Positions 1-7,244 of a stretch of 28,206 bases of DNA are shown here, in pieces. Each line of letters opens with the position of its first letter. Within the stretch, counting starts at the first letter, position 1. The notes beneath the pieces are model-generated. The model ran no database searches. It had not been told where the DNA came from and saw only the letters and a program-made list of their open reading frames with translations. This stretch comes from a virus, in the IMG/VR virus record IMGVR_UViG_3300048079_000038, positions 1 to 28,206 of that record; one strand, given 5' to 3'. The translations under genes were made by a program, and so were the position numbers.

Positions 1-142
1 GGAACTTGTCCTCGTCCCGCCAGAACCTTCGATAGGGGTGGACCACGCCGTCCACGGAAGCCGGGCTCCCGCTGTTGAGGGCGCTCTTGATGAGCGTCCT
101 GATCCTCTCGCGGATCGCGTCCAGTGTCGGGCTCGCCGCCAC
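1..142 (-). CDS. Hypothetical phage neck/tail protein, 3' end outside the window
   Basis: The first 47 codons of a gene that runs off the left edge. The start is a GTG at 140-142, chosen because an AGGAGG lies six bases upstream, and it begins 10 bases after the stop of the 513-residue structural gene. The visible N-terminus is a short amphipathic helix (DAIRERIRTLIKSAL) followed by VDGVVHPYRRF. A sequence of the type VVH-x-Y-x-R early in a small protein occurs in small phage neck/tail proteins as I remember them, but no function can be assigned. The position, directly after head-completion genes, fits a neck or tail-completion role. That is inference from gene order only. Confidence 0.6.
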   Translation of the reverse strand, partial: MAASPTLDAIRERIRTLIKSALNSGSPASVDGVVHPYRRFWRDEDKF

Positions 143-152
143 GCCTGGCCTC

Positions 153-1694
153 CTACGTGATGCTGACCGACGCGGCCAGCGTGTCGTCGATCTCCGTTGT
201 GGCGGCCACACCGAGGGAGGCGTCGGCCACGTTGTCCTCGAACGTCGTCGTCACGTTGTCGTTGATGATGCCGACGAACTTGTGCGCCCCGGTGTTCCCC
301 GCGATCGTCCGGTAAATCTTCCGGGCGGTCGTGCCGACGGGCCCCGTCGGGATCACCGTCAGGTTCACCTTCCCGTTCACGGTCTTGTCGACCACCGTCA
401 GAATGTTCGAGGAGATCGACTTGCCGGAATCCTTCGAGCCTTCAACGAAGGCGATGGCCCACGTATGCGTTCCGTTGTCGACGTTGCCCGCGCCGGCACC
501 GGCCAAGGCCGCAGTCGCCGCGCTCACCGGCTTCGCGGGCCCCGACGGAAGGGCCGCGGGATCGCGACGCGCGATCTTCGTGGCGAACTTCCCGTCCTCC
601 GTGTTCGTGACGGTGAGCGAGAAGCGGTCGCCGATCCGCGGGATCTTGAGGTCGAAGACGATGTCGCTGTCGATGTTCGTGACGAGGGGGAGAGCGGCTG
701 CGGCGTTCACCTTGCTGAAGGTGCTCGTGATCGTCGTGAACTGGCCGGTCATGGCGATGGCCACGGCCCCGGTTTCCCCCGTCACATCGAGCGACGCGAC
801 AAGGTCCGTCGAGAGGAGAGAACCGGACTTGTACCACTTGACGCGGAAGTGCGGGCCGGCGCCTCCGACGGCGATCCGCTCGACGGTGAAGAAGTGTTTT
901 CCTTTCGCGCTGTCGGCCTCGGAGCGGCTGCTGACCACCGTGGCCGAGAAGATGTTCCCGCCATCGCCCGTCTCGACCAGAGCGTCGAGGTCAAGGGCGA
1001 TCGTGAGCCCCGTCTTTCCGTCCCCGTAAGGCTTCCCGATCCTGATCGCCCTGTCGGGGGTCCGGCTCACCACGTTGCCGATGAGCGGATTCGTGAAGTT
1101 GAGGAGCCCCGTGATGTCCTCGGCGCCGACCACGTCCGAGGCGACCTCGAACACGAACTCGCCCGTCAGCGTATGGTCGTCGCCGCCGATCCCCGAAGCC
1201 ACGATGACGCCCCGGTTGTTCGGCTTCGCGGTGAACGTCCCGAACGTCAGCTTGTTCCGGATGATGTTCAAGGCGTCGACCAGCATTTCCCTGCGAAGGG
1301 CCCCCCACCTGCCCACGCGGTCGGCGATCCTCACCTCGCCCAGAGCGAAGAGGGTCTCGTCGTAGAGGTAGCTGATCGCCCCGGCGGCCTTGTCCGCGGC
1401 CGACGGATTGAGGACGAGATCCATGAGGGAGAAGAAGTAGATCTGGAAGGCGCTGTAGCGCGCGGTGTGCTGGCTGGTGAGGCCGCCTTGGATCGAATCC
1501 TTGAGGTCGTCTTTCGAAGAGGTCTCGGCTTCGTCTTCGCGCTGGATCGTGTTGTCGTAGGCCGCGTTCAGCTTGTCCTTGAAGTAGGTCGAGACCAGGC
1601 TCACCCGCGTCATCCACTCCCAGACGGCTTCCAAGCCCCGGAGGGTCTGGAGCTCGGCGCCGAGCTGCGTGAAGAAGGAATTCGGGATGCTCAT
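153..1694 (-). CDS. Phage structural protein with C-terminal Ig/FN3-like domain
   Basis: 513 residues, ATG at 1694 preceded by GGAGG. The ATG overlaps the previous stop by four bases, so translation is probably coupled. Residues 1-150 look helical and charged, and the middle is beta-rich. Residues about 390-500 form an Ig/FN3-like domain recognisable by NGTHTWAIAF, NGKVNLTVIPTGP and KIYRT, followed by an acidic DNVTTTF segment. Such domains are common add-ons of phage virion proteins and often mediate surface contacts. I do not recognise the N-terminal part. The location after the gp10-like gene suggests a neck, tail or fibre component. It could also be a virion decoration protein. No signal peptide or membrane segment is visible. 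Confidence 0.75.
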   Translation of the reverse strand: MSIPNSFFTQLGAELQTLRGLEAVWEWMTRVSLVSTYFKDKLNAAYDNTIQREDEAETSSKDDLKDSIQGGLTSQHTARYSAFQIYFFSLMDLVLNPSAADKAAGAISYLYDETLFALGEVRIADRVGRWGALRREMLVDALNIIRNKLTFGTFTAKPNNRGVIVASGIGGDDHTLTGEFVFEVASDVVGAEDITGLLNFTNPLIGNVVSRTPDRAIRIGKPYGDGKTGLTIALDLDALVETGDGGNIFSATVVSSRSEADSAKGKHFFTVERIAVGGAGPHFRVKWYKSGSLLSTDLVASLDVTGETGAVAIAMTGQFTTITSTFSKVNAAAALPLVTNIDSDIVFDLKIPRIGDRFSLTVTNTEDGKFATKIARRDPAALPSGPAKPVSAATAALAGAGAGNVDNGTHTWAIAFVEGSKDSGKSISSNILTVVDKTVNGKVNLTVIPTGPVGTTARKIYRTIAGNTGAHKFVGIINDNVTTTFEDNVADASLGVAATTEIDDTLAASVSIT

Positions 1695-2197
1695 GGGTGT
1701 CCTCCGCTGATCTGCCGGATCGCCCGGACGAATGCGTCCAGGTGAAACTTCGTCCTCTCCATCTTCTCGGCGGTGCGGCGGAACATGCCGCCCCGCTTGT
1801 CGTGCGTGAGCGGGACCTGTATCCCGCGAGCCTTGATCTTCCCCCGGATCGCCATCGTGGCGCGGGCGGCTTCCTTCCCGGACAGGCCGAGCTTCCCCTC
1901 GACCCACTGGCGGATCGGTTCGAAGGGAGGCATCTTCGTCCACTGGGCCGGCGGGTTCGCCTCCATGACGGCGGCCACGACGCCGGAAGTATAGACCCGC
2001 CCCTCGAGGCCCGTGGGCGAGACCTCCTTCTGGATCGACTCTTGGAGCCCGCCTTTCCACCTGGGGGTGAGGTCGACGACATTCGCGTGGACGACCCCGA
2101 CGACATCCTTCATGGCGCGTCGCGCTGCGGCTTCGACCTCCGAAACGATCCTCCGCACCTGCTCGGACTTCGCCCGGATGATGACTACACGCGCCAT
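1691..2197 (-). CDS. HK97 gp10-like head-tail joining protein
   Basis: 168 residues. The ATG at 2197 was chosen over longer in-frame openings because the family-like sequence begins here (MARVVIIRAKSEQVRR). The pattern of a basic amphipathic helix, an alanine-rich stretch, then VDLTPRWKGGLQESI and a compact C-terminal half matches the HK97 gp10/tail-completion family, whose members usually have 110-170 residues and a P-x-x-x-G-x-L-x-x-S-I signature. Family members sit at the head-tail interface. The gene overlaps the upstream connector gene by 13 bases and the downstream gene by ATGA, as expected for a coupled neck operon. The family call is by motif recognition, not a search. Confidence 0.7.
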   Translation of the reverse strand: MARVVIIRAKSEQVRRIVSEVEAAARRAMKDVVGVVHANVVDLTPRWKGGLQESIQKEVSPTGLEGRVYTSGVVAAVMEANPPAQWTKMPPFEPIRQWVEGKLGLSGKEAARATMAIRGKIKARGIQVPLTHDKRGGMFRRTAEKMERTKFHLDAFVRAIRQISGGHP

Positions 2198-2835
2198 CCG
2201 CGCCTCCCGGTTGCGTTGAGATCCGCGCTCGCGAACTGGCCCCACTCCACGCGGCGCATCTCGCGCTCGAGCTGCTCGCGGAGGGACTTCGCGACGGAGC
2301 GCCATTCCTGTTCCTTGGTGCGATAGTTCACGGCGTCGAGGTTGTTCGAGACGCTCCCGGCGTACCGGGCCCCGAAGTCCTCTGCCGCAAGAATAGCGGC
2401 CTGGAGCCCGACGTAGCGATAGTGCGCGACGTCGATGCTCGCGCCGGCGGCGTCGTGCTGGGTCGTGTAGGTGAGGCGGTAGCTCCCGGAGGGGTTCGGC
2501 GAGAGGTGGTGGAACAGCCCGGCCTCGCGACGCTGGAGGCGCACGCCGCGCTCGTTGTCGAGGTAGCCCGGCGGCACCTGGTCGAGCGGGTACTCGATGG
2601 TGACGACTCGGCTCCACTTCTGCCAGTCGGTGGGGACCGCGTAGAAGCCGGACGCCACAGATGCGATAAGGCTCGTCTTGATCTGCGGCAGGCGATGGGA
2701 GAACTTCTGGATCGCGGAGGCGACGTTCCTGTCGCGAATCTCGTCGGCGGTGAGGGCGGGCGCGTCGGCAAGGAGGTTGCCCTTGTCCTGGAGGGCGATC
2801 GCGTATTCGCGGCGGATCTCGTCGATGGCTGGCAC
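2185..2835 (-). CDS. Probable head-tail adaptor/connector protein
   Basis: 216 residues with a GTG start at 2835. The start is well supported by AGGAGG six bases upstream. The N-terminus is helical (DEIRREYAIALQDKG) and followed by a region rich in aromatic and tyrosine residues (FYAVPTDWQKW, SYRLTYTT) and a long C-terminal basic/acidic helix (REQLEREMRRVEWG). The size, the mixed alpha/beta pattern and the position directly after the major capsid protein and before a gp10-like gene fit a head-completion adaptor of the gp6/gp15 type. I do not recognise a specific family signature, so the role rests on synteny. Confidence 0.65.
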   Translation of the reverse strand: MPAIDEIRREYAIALQDKGNLLADAPALTADEIRDRNVASAIQKFSHRLPQIKTSLIASVASGFYAVPTDWQKWSRVVTIEYPLDQVPPGYLDNERGVRLQRREAGLFHHLSPNPSGSYRLTYTTQHDAAGASIDVAHYRYVGLQAAILAAEDFGARYAGSVSNNLDAVNYRTKEQEWRSVAKSLREQLEREMRRVEWGQFASADLNATGRRGWRV

Positions 2836-2998
2836 GTTACCTCCTCGACCTCCGGCGGACTGCGGCCGCCGACGGGCTCCTTGCGCCCACTCCTGCGGCC
2901 CTCTTGGTTCGCGCCGGGCCGGGCGAACCTTCCGGACCGTCCCCTTTCGAGGACGGCCCGCGAAGGATCGTCAAGCCCTTTACGGGCTGGTAGTCGGT
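2836..2998 (-). other. Non-coding hairpin array downstream of the capsid gene
   Basis: This 163-base gap is one of the longest in the window. Read on the minus strand it contains, in order, a 5-bp hairpin (2974-2988), a 9-bp stem with one G-U pair (2951-2959 with 2934-2942), a 7-bp stem (GGTTCGC 2906-2912 with its complement 2923-2929), and a 5-bp stem (2866-2870 with 2854-2858) just before the ribosome binding site of the next gene. None is followed by a T run, so a classical intrinsic terminator is not supported. Stable stems after a capsid gene could protect the 3' end of its mRNA or reduce read-through. Confidence 0.5.
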
Positions 2999-4474
2999 TT
3001 ACCCCTCCTTGATGTTCTTGATGACCCCGTGGCACGCCGAGAAATACCCCTTGAGGACCTGCTGACCGTAGATGCCGAACGGGTAGCTGCGGTCGGTCAT
3101 CGCGAAGTCGTACTGCGTGTACTCCTGCCGCGTCTCGATCTCCCAGACGTTCGGCACCTGGTTGTTCGGGTACGGGAGCTGCTCGACGATGAAGAGGATC
3201 GTCCCGGGGGGCAGCTTCGGGTGGATCTTGATGGGGATGTCGTTCGGGAAGCCCTCGGCGAACGAGCTGGCGAACTTGTTGAGGTAGCTGCCCACGTAGA
3301 GCGACCCCACGATGTTCCGCTCCCCGTCCTGGAGCATGATCCGGGACACGGGCGTCCCGCTGCCGGAGATGATCTTCTTCGTGACGTCGCGCGCCTGAGC
3401 GGCGTTCACGAGGATCATGGTGGGGCCGAGGTTGAAGTTGTTCCACATGGCCGCGAGGAGATCGTCGAACTCGGTGATGCCGTTGGCTCCGTCGGCCGTG
3501 AGGACCCCGTTGTTCTTCGTGATGTACTGCGCGGCCGGGAGATCGACGTTGCGCTGGATCTGGGGGATGAACCCGTCGAAGGCCAGCGCATCGCCGGTCT
3601 TGTCGGCGACATTGGGGACCGGGACCGTGATGACGTAGGCGGCGTCGTTCGTCCACGAGTTGGTGGTGACGCGCCTCGGGGTCTGCAGCGTCCAGAGGGG
3701 GTCGGCCGCGAGCTTGGCGAACACGTTGTAGCTGACCGCGCCCTTGACGTCGGCCCACGTCACGGTGACCTTTTCGGCCGCGCCGACGATCTGAGCACCG
3801 GAGACCGTCGATTCGAGCGACTCGCCGGCGGAGTCGACGCCCGCGGTGCGTCCGCTGGCCTCGATGATGTGGCCGTCGAGCGTGATGGCCGTGACCTTGA
3901 AGCTGTAGGTGCCCGCGCCGAAGTTGACGGGACCGGCGGAGACGGAGGTCGCGGGCACGCCCGCAGGCGCGCCTATGTTGGTGACGTTCCCGCCCAGGAT
4001 GAGCTGCTCCTCGGCGATCATGACCGCGTAGAGAAGCTGCAGCGCGGACATCGCGCGCACGTCCTCGAAGCCCTTGGAGGCGGCGAGCGCCTCGTGGGTC
4101 ACGAAGTCGTCCAGGCCGAAGCTCTTGAAGGTCGCGCTCCTGTCCTCGGTGAGGGTGGTCACGCTCGCGTTCCGGAGCTTTTCCGCGACCTGCGCGAGGA
4201 CCTTGGTCGAGTTGATCTTCTTGACGGACTTCCAGCTCGTGGCCGTCGCGCCGAACGCGGCCGCCTTGCGGCTGACGCGGTTCCGGAGCGGGGAGTACAC
4301 GGGGAAGAGCTTCTTGGACGGCGCCTCGAGGTTGATGCCGACGAGGTTCTCCGCGAGGTTGATGCCGGCCTTCTGCAGGCCGCCGGGGACGAGCGTCGGG
4401 CCCCTGCCGAACGCCGCTTTCGCGAGTTCGAGGGTCTCCGCCGTGATCGCCCCCATGGGGATCAGGTGTTTCAT
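2999..4474 (-). CDS. Major capsid protein with Ig/FN3-like insertion
   Basis: 491 residues, ATG at 4474. The N-terminal arm (residues 1-60), the segment FPVYSPLRNRVSRK, and the C-terminal part with MWNNFNLGPTMILVNAAQARDV (about 345-365) and a terminal aromatic segment near YPFGIYGQQVLKG fit an HK97-fold major capsid protein encoded just after a protease/scaffold gene. Residues about 170-290 (roughly 3605-3967) are an inserted beta-sandwich: TYSFKVTAITLDG, then KVTVTWADVKGAVSYNVFAK, typical of Ig/FN3 folds. Such inserts are usually displayed on the shell surface. The fold assignment is by pattern and synteny. The spacing to the upstream scaffold gene is 73 bases, and a hairpin-rich gap follows. 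Confidence 0.85.
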   Translation of the reverse strand: MKHLIPMGAITAETLELAKAAFGRGPTLVPGGLQKAGINLAENLVGINLEAPSKKLFPVYSPLRNRVSRKAAAFGATATSWKSVKKINSTKVLAQVAEKLRNASVTTLTEDRSATFKSFGLDDFVTHEALAASKGFEDVRAMSALQLLYAVMIAEEQLILGGNVTNIGAPAGVPATSVSAGPVNFGAGTYSFKVTAITLDGHIIEASGRTAGVDSAGESLESTVSGAQIVGAAEKVTVTWADVKGAVSYNVFAKLAADPLWTLQTPRRVTTNSWTNDAAYVITVPVPNVADKTGDALAFDGFIPQIQRNVDLPAAQYITKNNGVLTADGANGITEFDDLLAAMWNNFNLGPTMILVNAAQARDVTKKIISGSGTPVSRIMLQDGERNIVGSLYVGSYLNKFASSFAEGFPNDIPIKIHPKLPPGTILFIVEQLPYPNNQVPNVWEIETRQEYTQYDFAMTDRSYPFGIYGQQVLKGYFSACHGVIKNIKEG

Positions 4475-4547
4475 GGTCGTTGCTCCTGTCGTTTGTTACC
4501 GCGCCGCGACCCGTTCTTGCGCCGGTCGCCCCGCGCTGGGGGACGGC

Positions 4548-5390
4548 CTACCGGCCGCCTCCGTGCGCCCTCTTCATCTCGAAGAGGGCCGCCATCTTGG
4601 AGAGCTGGTCGACGAGCTGGATGTTGCCCGCCGCCTTCGCCATCTCCAGGGTCGCGAGCACCGCGTGCTCCTCGCCGCCGATGCCGCCCGCCATCGCGCC
4701 GCTTCCCGCGGCCTTCTCGATCGGGCGGATCCCCGCCGGGAGCTCGGTGCGCATGGGCCCGCCCGAGGTGGGCTGGGCCTTGATCTTTTCCAGTTCCGCC
4801 GTGAACTCCTTCCGGAGTCCGGCGAACGCGTTGTTGACGGCGTCGACGAGGGGGGCGACGCCGGCCAGGAACGCCTTCTGGAGGCCTTCCGGCGTGGAGT
4901 CCGCACCTGCGGCGGCTTCCTTGGCCGCGGCATCCGCCGCGGCGGCGCACTCCTTGTGCGCGGGCTCGCTCTCGGCCGCGGCGAACTTCGTCCCGCAGTA
5001 GGCGCAGTAGCCGTAGCGCGGGGGCGGCTGTTGCGGAGGAGGCTGCATCATGGGCGGCTTCGCGGCCGGCGGGAACTGCTGGGGCTGCTGCTGGCCAGGC
5101 ATGGGCGAGGCTCCGTGGGGCTGGCCTCCTCCGCCGTGCTCGGGGCAGCCGTCGGCCGCCTTGCCCTGGCCGTCGGGGACCGCGACCGTCTCGCCGGTGT
5201 CTCCCGGCACGCCGCCGCCCGCCTCCGCCGCCTTCGACGGCTTCGGGGTCTTCTCCTGCTCGGGACTCGCCACGGTCGGGATTTTCGGCGTCTGCTCGCC
5301 GGGGGACTTCCCCTCGGGGCGGTGGACGGGGCCGATGTTCTTGCCCTTCTCGAGCTCGGCGGCGAGTTCTGCGGCGGTCTTGTAGGCCAT
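4548..5390 (-). CDS. Probable nested scaffolding protein, internal in-frame start
   Basis: An ATG at 5390 lies in frame inside the protease gene (codon 259) and is preceded by AAGGAG with a six-base spacer, as good as the sites of separate genes here. Translation from it would give a 280-residue protein made only of the scaffold half: MAYKTAAELAAEL, a Pro/Gln linker, a C-x2-C ... H-x2-C site and C-terminal helices ending HGGGR. In lambda, Nu3 scaffold is made the same way inside gene C. The strong internal site is seen directly. Separate production of scaffold is inferred from that and from the domain boundary falling exactly there. Confidence 0.6.
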   Translation of the reverse strand: MAYKTAAELAAELEKGKNIGPVHRPEGKSPGEQTPKIPTVASPEQEKTPKPSKAAEAGGGVPGDTGETVAVPDGQGKAADGCPEHGGGGQPHGASPMPGQQQPQQFPPAAKPPMMQPPPQQPPPRYGYCAYCGTKFAAAESEPAHKECAAAADAAAKEAAAGADSTPEGLQKAFLAGVAPLVDAVNNAFAGLRKEFTAELEKIKAQPTSGGPMRTELPAGIRPIEKAAGSGAMAGGIGGEEHAVLATLEMAKAAGNIQLVDQLSKMAALFEMKRAHGGGR

Positions 5391-6164
5391 GGCGCTCTCC
5401 TTCTTGTCCTCGAACTTTTCACGCCCCATCGAGTGCGCGGTGGCGACAGCCTGGTCGCGCGGTTTCCCCTCCTCGAGGAGCAGCTTGATCTTCTGGGACA
5501 CCCACTCGCGCTGGTCGGGGGTCTTCGGCTTCCAGACGGCCTGCTTCGTAGTCACGTCCCGGCCGAGGCCTCCGACGTTCTTCCAGACCTCGCCGTTCCC
5601 GTCGACGTAGGCGTTCGGCTCGAGGGCCGGGGACTTCAATACCGGCGCTTCCCCGCGCGGTTCCGGATCCTCCGTGAACGGGGCGAGCACGCCCTGGTTC
5701 GTCATCGTGACCGCATCGAGCGCGCCGCCCTTGGCGAGGGCCAGCACCCCTCCGCTCGCGTCTTTCACGTCGGCGAAGAAGCTGCCGGGGCAGGCGGGAT
5801 TGTCGACGAGCGACAGCTCCGAGAGGTTGTACCCGATGACGCGCATCACCGGCTTGTCGTAGCCGACTTTCGTCTCCATGATCCGCTCGGCCTTCGGGGC
5901 TCCGATCGAGAACCCGGTGAGCACGCGCTCGTTGACCTTGACCCACGCATCCTCGCCGTCGGAGGACTCGCTGATCTTGGCGCCCACCCAGATCCCGCGG
6001 CGCGCGTCGTCGGGCTTGTAGGCGATGAGCTTTCCGACCGCCTTCGGGCCGTGCATCTCCCGGACGTTGCCGAGGGAACTGCCCTGCGTGGCGCGGTTGA
6101 TCTTCTCGGTCCACTCGGCGAAGGCGCGCTTCGAGGCGTCGTAGTCGACGATCTCGTTCTGCAC
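4548..6164 (-). CDS. Prohead maturation protease fused to scaffold (XkdF/S78-like)
   Basis: 538 residues from the first canonical start, a GTG at 6164, but family-like sequence continues in frame to about 6290 (see separate entry), so the N-terminus is uncertain. Residues 1-140 are a serine-protease domain of the phage prohead type: REMHGPKAVGK contains the likely catalytic His38, GFSIGAPK the likely Ser86, and NLSELSLVDNPACPGSF is the usual closing strand. Residues 210-255 carry a helical repeat (KIKLLLEEGKPRDQAVATAHSM) often seen beside such proteases. Residues 259-538 are a Pro/Gln-rich linker, a possible zinc site (YCAYC 387-390, HKEC 403-406) and helices typical of scaffold. The protease is expected to mature the capsid encoded just downstream. 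Confidence 0.82.
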   Translation of the reverse strand: MQNEIVDYDASKRAFAEWTEKINRATQGSSLGNVREMHGPKAVGKLIAYKPDDARRGIWVGAKISESSDGEDAWVKVNERVLTGFSIGAPKAERIMETKVGYDKPVMRVIGYNLSELSLVDNPACPGSFFADVKDASGGVLALAKGGALDAVTMTNQGVLAPFTEDPEPRGEAPVLKSPALEPNAYVDGNGEVWKNVGGLGRDVTTKQAVWKPKTPDQREWVSQKIKLLLEEGKPRDQAVATAHSMGREKFEDKKESAMAYKTAAELAAELEKGKNIGPVHRPEGKSPGEQTPKIPTVASPEQEKTPKPSKAAEAGGGVPGDTGETVAVPDGQGKAADGCPEHGGGGQPHGASPMPGQQQPQQFPPAAKPPMMQPPPQQPPPRYGYCAYCGTKFAAAESEPAHKECAAAADAAAKEAAAGADSTPEGLQKAFLAGVAPLVDAVNNAFAGLRKEFTAELEKIKAQPTSGGPMRTELPAGIRPIEKAAGSGAMAGGIGGEEHAVLATLEMAKAAGNIQLVDQLSKMAALFEMKRAHGGGR

Positions 6165-6290
6165 ATCAAGATCTTCGGTCGTTGCGTACCCCCAGACCTC
6201 GCGGCGGGCCTGGTCGATCTTGACGATGGGGAACGAGAGGATGAGACCGCGGGACGTGTCCTGCTCAAGTGCGGCGGCCGCCGGCGCGAT
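6165..6290 (-). other. In-frame upstream extension of the protease lacking ATG/GTG/TTG
   Basis: The protease frame stays open upstream of its GTG for 59 codons, to a TAG at 6342-6344. The translation includes LILSFPIVKIDQARREVWGY and then ATTEDLDVQNEIVDYDAS. This has the character of the conserved first strands of prohead proteases (IVK-x-D ... V-x-G-x-A-x-x-E-x-x-D), so it is probably translated. No ATG, GTG, TTG or CTG codon is in frame there. An ATC at 6288-6290 has GAGGG seven bases upstream, which would be ideal spacing if it served as a rare start. Alternatives are a frameshift or an assembly indel. Confidence 0.5.
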
Positions 6291-6363
6291 TTCTGTACCC
6301 TCGCTTTCCGCGCCCGCGAGCTTGCGATCCCTGGAGGGTTTCTACCACCGGGAGCGCGCCCTG

Positions 6364-6615
6364 TCAATAGGCGCGTGGATTCCTGCCTCGCGCGCGACCC
6401 ATGATCTTGAGGACCGCTCTCTGGAAGCTGCCGATCGAGACCGTGGCCCCGTAGGTGTTCTCGCGCACGACGGCGCCGGGGGTGTCGGGGTGGACGTACA
6501 CGCGCGTTTCCGCGAGCCACCGGAATCCCATCTCCTCGAGAAGCCAGACGTGGCGCTCGCGGCGCGTCCCGCGGCGGTTCTTGAAGGCGGGGTCCACGGG
6601 GTCTACGCTGGCCAC
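6364..6615 (-). CDS. Small basic protein between Mu F-like protein and protease
   Basis: 83 residues if started at the GTG at 6615, or 77 from the GTG at 6597. Neither has a clear Shine-Dalgarno site, and both lie at the stop of the preceding head gene (6603-6605), so coupling is likely. The sequence is organised like a real protein: RRERHVWLLEEMGFRWLAE, then a short beta-like part (RVYVHPDT, NTYGATVSIGS) and a basic tail (IMGRARGRNPRAY). I do not recognise the family. Position in the head operon suggests a minor head or assembly factor. Confidence 0.55.
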   Translation of the reverse strand: MASVDPVDPAFKNRRGTRRERHVWLLEEMGFRWLAETRVYVHPDTPGAVVRENTYGATVSIGSFQRAVLKIMGRARGRNPRAY

Positions 6616-7238
6616 TGGACCGTGCCGAGCGCGGGCAGCCGGAACTCCTCCGACCTTGCGATGTCGCCTTTCGGGACGAGCACCCAGCCGTGATCGCAGT
6701 TTGGGTGCGGCACCGACGGATAGCCCTCGTTCTCCGCCTGGTCGGACGTGTAGGGCGAGCCCTCCCGGATGGCCTCGCAGATCGGACACTCCTCGTGGCC
6801 TGGCGTCCCGAGTTCGAAGTGCGGAAAGCGCCACTCGTAGGCGACGCCCGTCTCGTCCATGAGGTGGCCTGCGGCGTCGTAGCGGGCCTGCGCGAACTCG
6901 GTCTGAGCGATCAGCTCGGCCTTGTTGTCGGCGAGGCGGCGCGCGTACTCGAGGAGGTCCGCGTAGACTTCTTCCGGCGAGAGACCCTTGACTCGAGATG
7001 CGGCAGCGCGGCTCTCGACGAGTCCGACGTATCGGTCGACGAGCTGCTTCCCGAGGTCGATGCGCACCTCGAGGGCTGAGGGCATCTTCACGCCGGCGAT
7101 CGGCACGAGGCGCTGAATCTCGTACTGGCGGGCCACCTGGGCAAGGCCTTCAGCGTATCCGTCGGCGTAGATGAGCGCGATGAGGTCTACCACGCGCTGC
7201 TTCGCGCGCTTCCGCTCCTCGCGTTCAGGGTCGGCCAT
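6603..7238 (-). CDS. Mu F-like minor head / head morphogenesis protein
   Basis: 211 residues, ATG at 7238. The N-terminal half is helical (DLIALIYADGYAEGLAQVAR). The C-terminal half has the hallmarks of the Mu gpF/SPP1 gp7 family: LIAQTEFAQARY (about 109-120), then HEECPICEAI with C151 and C154, a spacer, and VPHPNCDHGWVL with H178, C181 and H183. The Cys/His set probably binds zinc. Family members associate with the portal inside the procapsid and may be ejected with DNA. The gene starts 6 bases after the adenylyltransferase stop in the transcription direction. The protein is shorter than Mu gpF and keeps essentially the conserved C-terminal module. Confidence 0.78.
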   Translation of the reverse strand: MADPEREERKRAKQRVVDLIALIYADGYAEGLAQVARQYEIQRLVPIAGVKMPSALEVRIDLGKQLVDRYVGLVESRAAASRVKGLSPEEVYADLLEYARRLADNKAELIAQTEFAQARYDAAGHLMDETGVAYEWRFPHFELGTPGHEECPICEAIREGSPYTSDQAENEGYPSVPHPNCDHGWVLVPKGDIARSEEFRLPALGTVQWPA

Positions 7239-7244
7239 GCCGCC

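Noticed and set aside
1695-2060. Long in-frame extension upstream of the 513-residue structural gene
   Set aside because: The extension translates to low-complexity Arg/Gly/Pro sequence that is antisense in character, while the ATG at 1694 has its own GGAGG and a 4-base overlap with the gp10-like gene.
2974-2988. Intrinsic terminator after the capsid gene
   Set aside because: The stem is 5 bp and not followed by a T run on the transcribed strand.
75-6404. Long open frames on the plus strand (for example 75-1745, 2678-4783, 4074-6404)
   Set aside because: They are antisense to the minus-strand capsid, protease and structural genes, have Arg/Gly/Asp-rich composition typical of shadow frames in G+C-rich DNA, and carry no recognisable domains.
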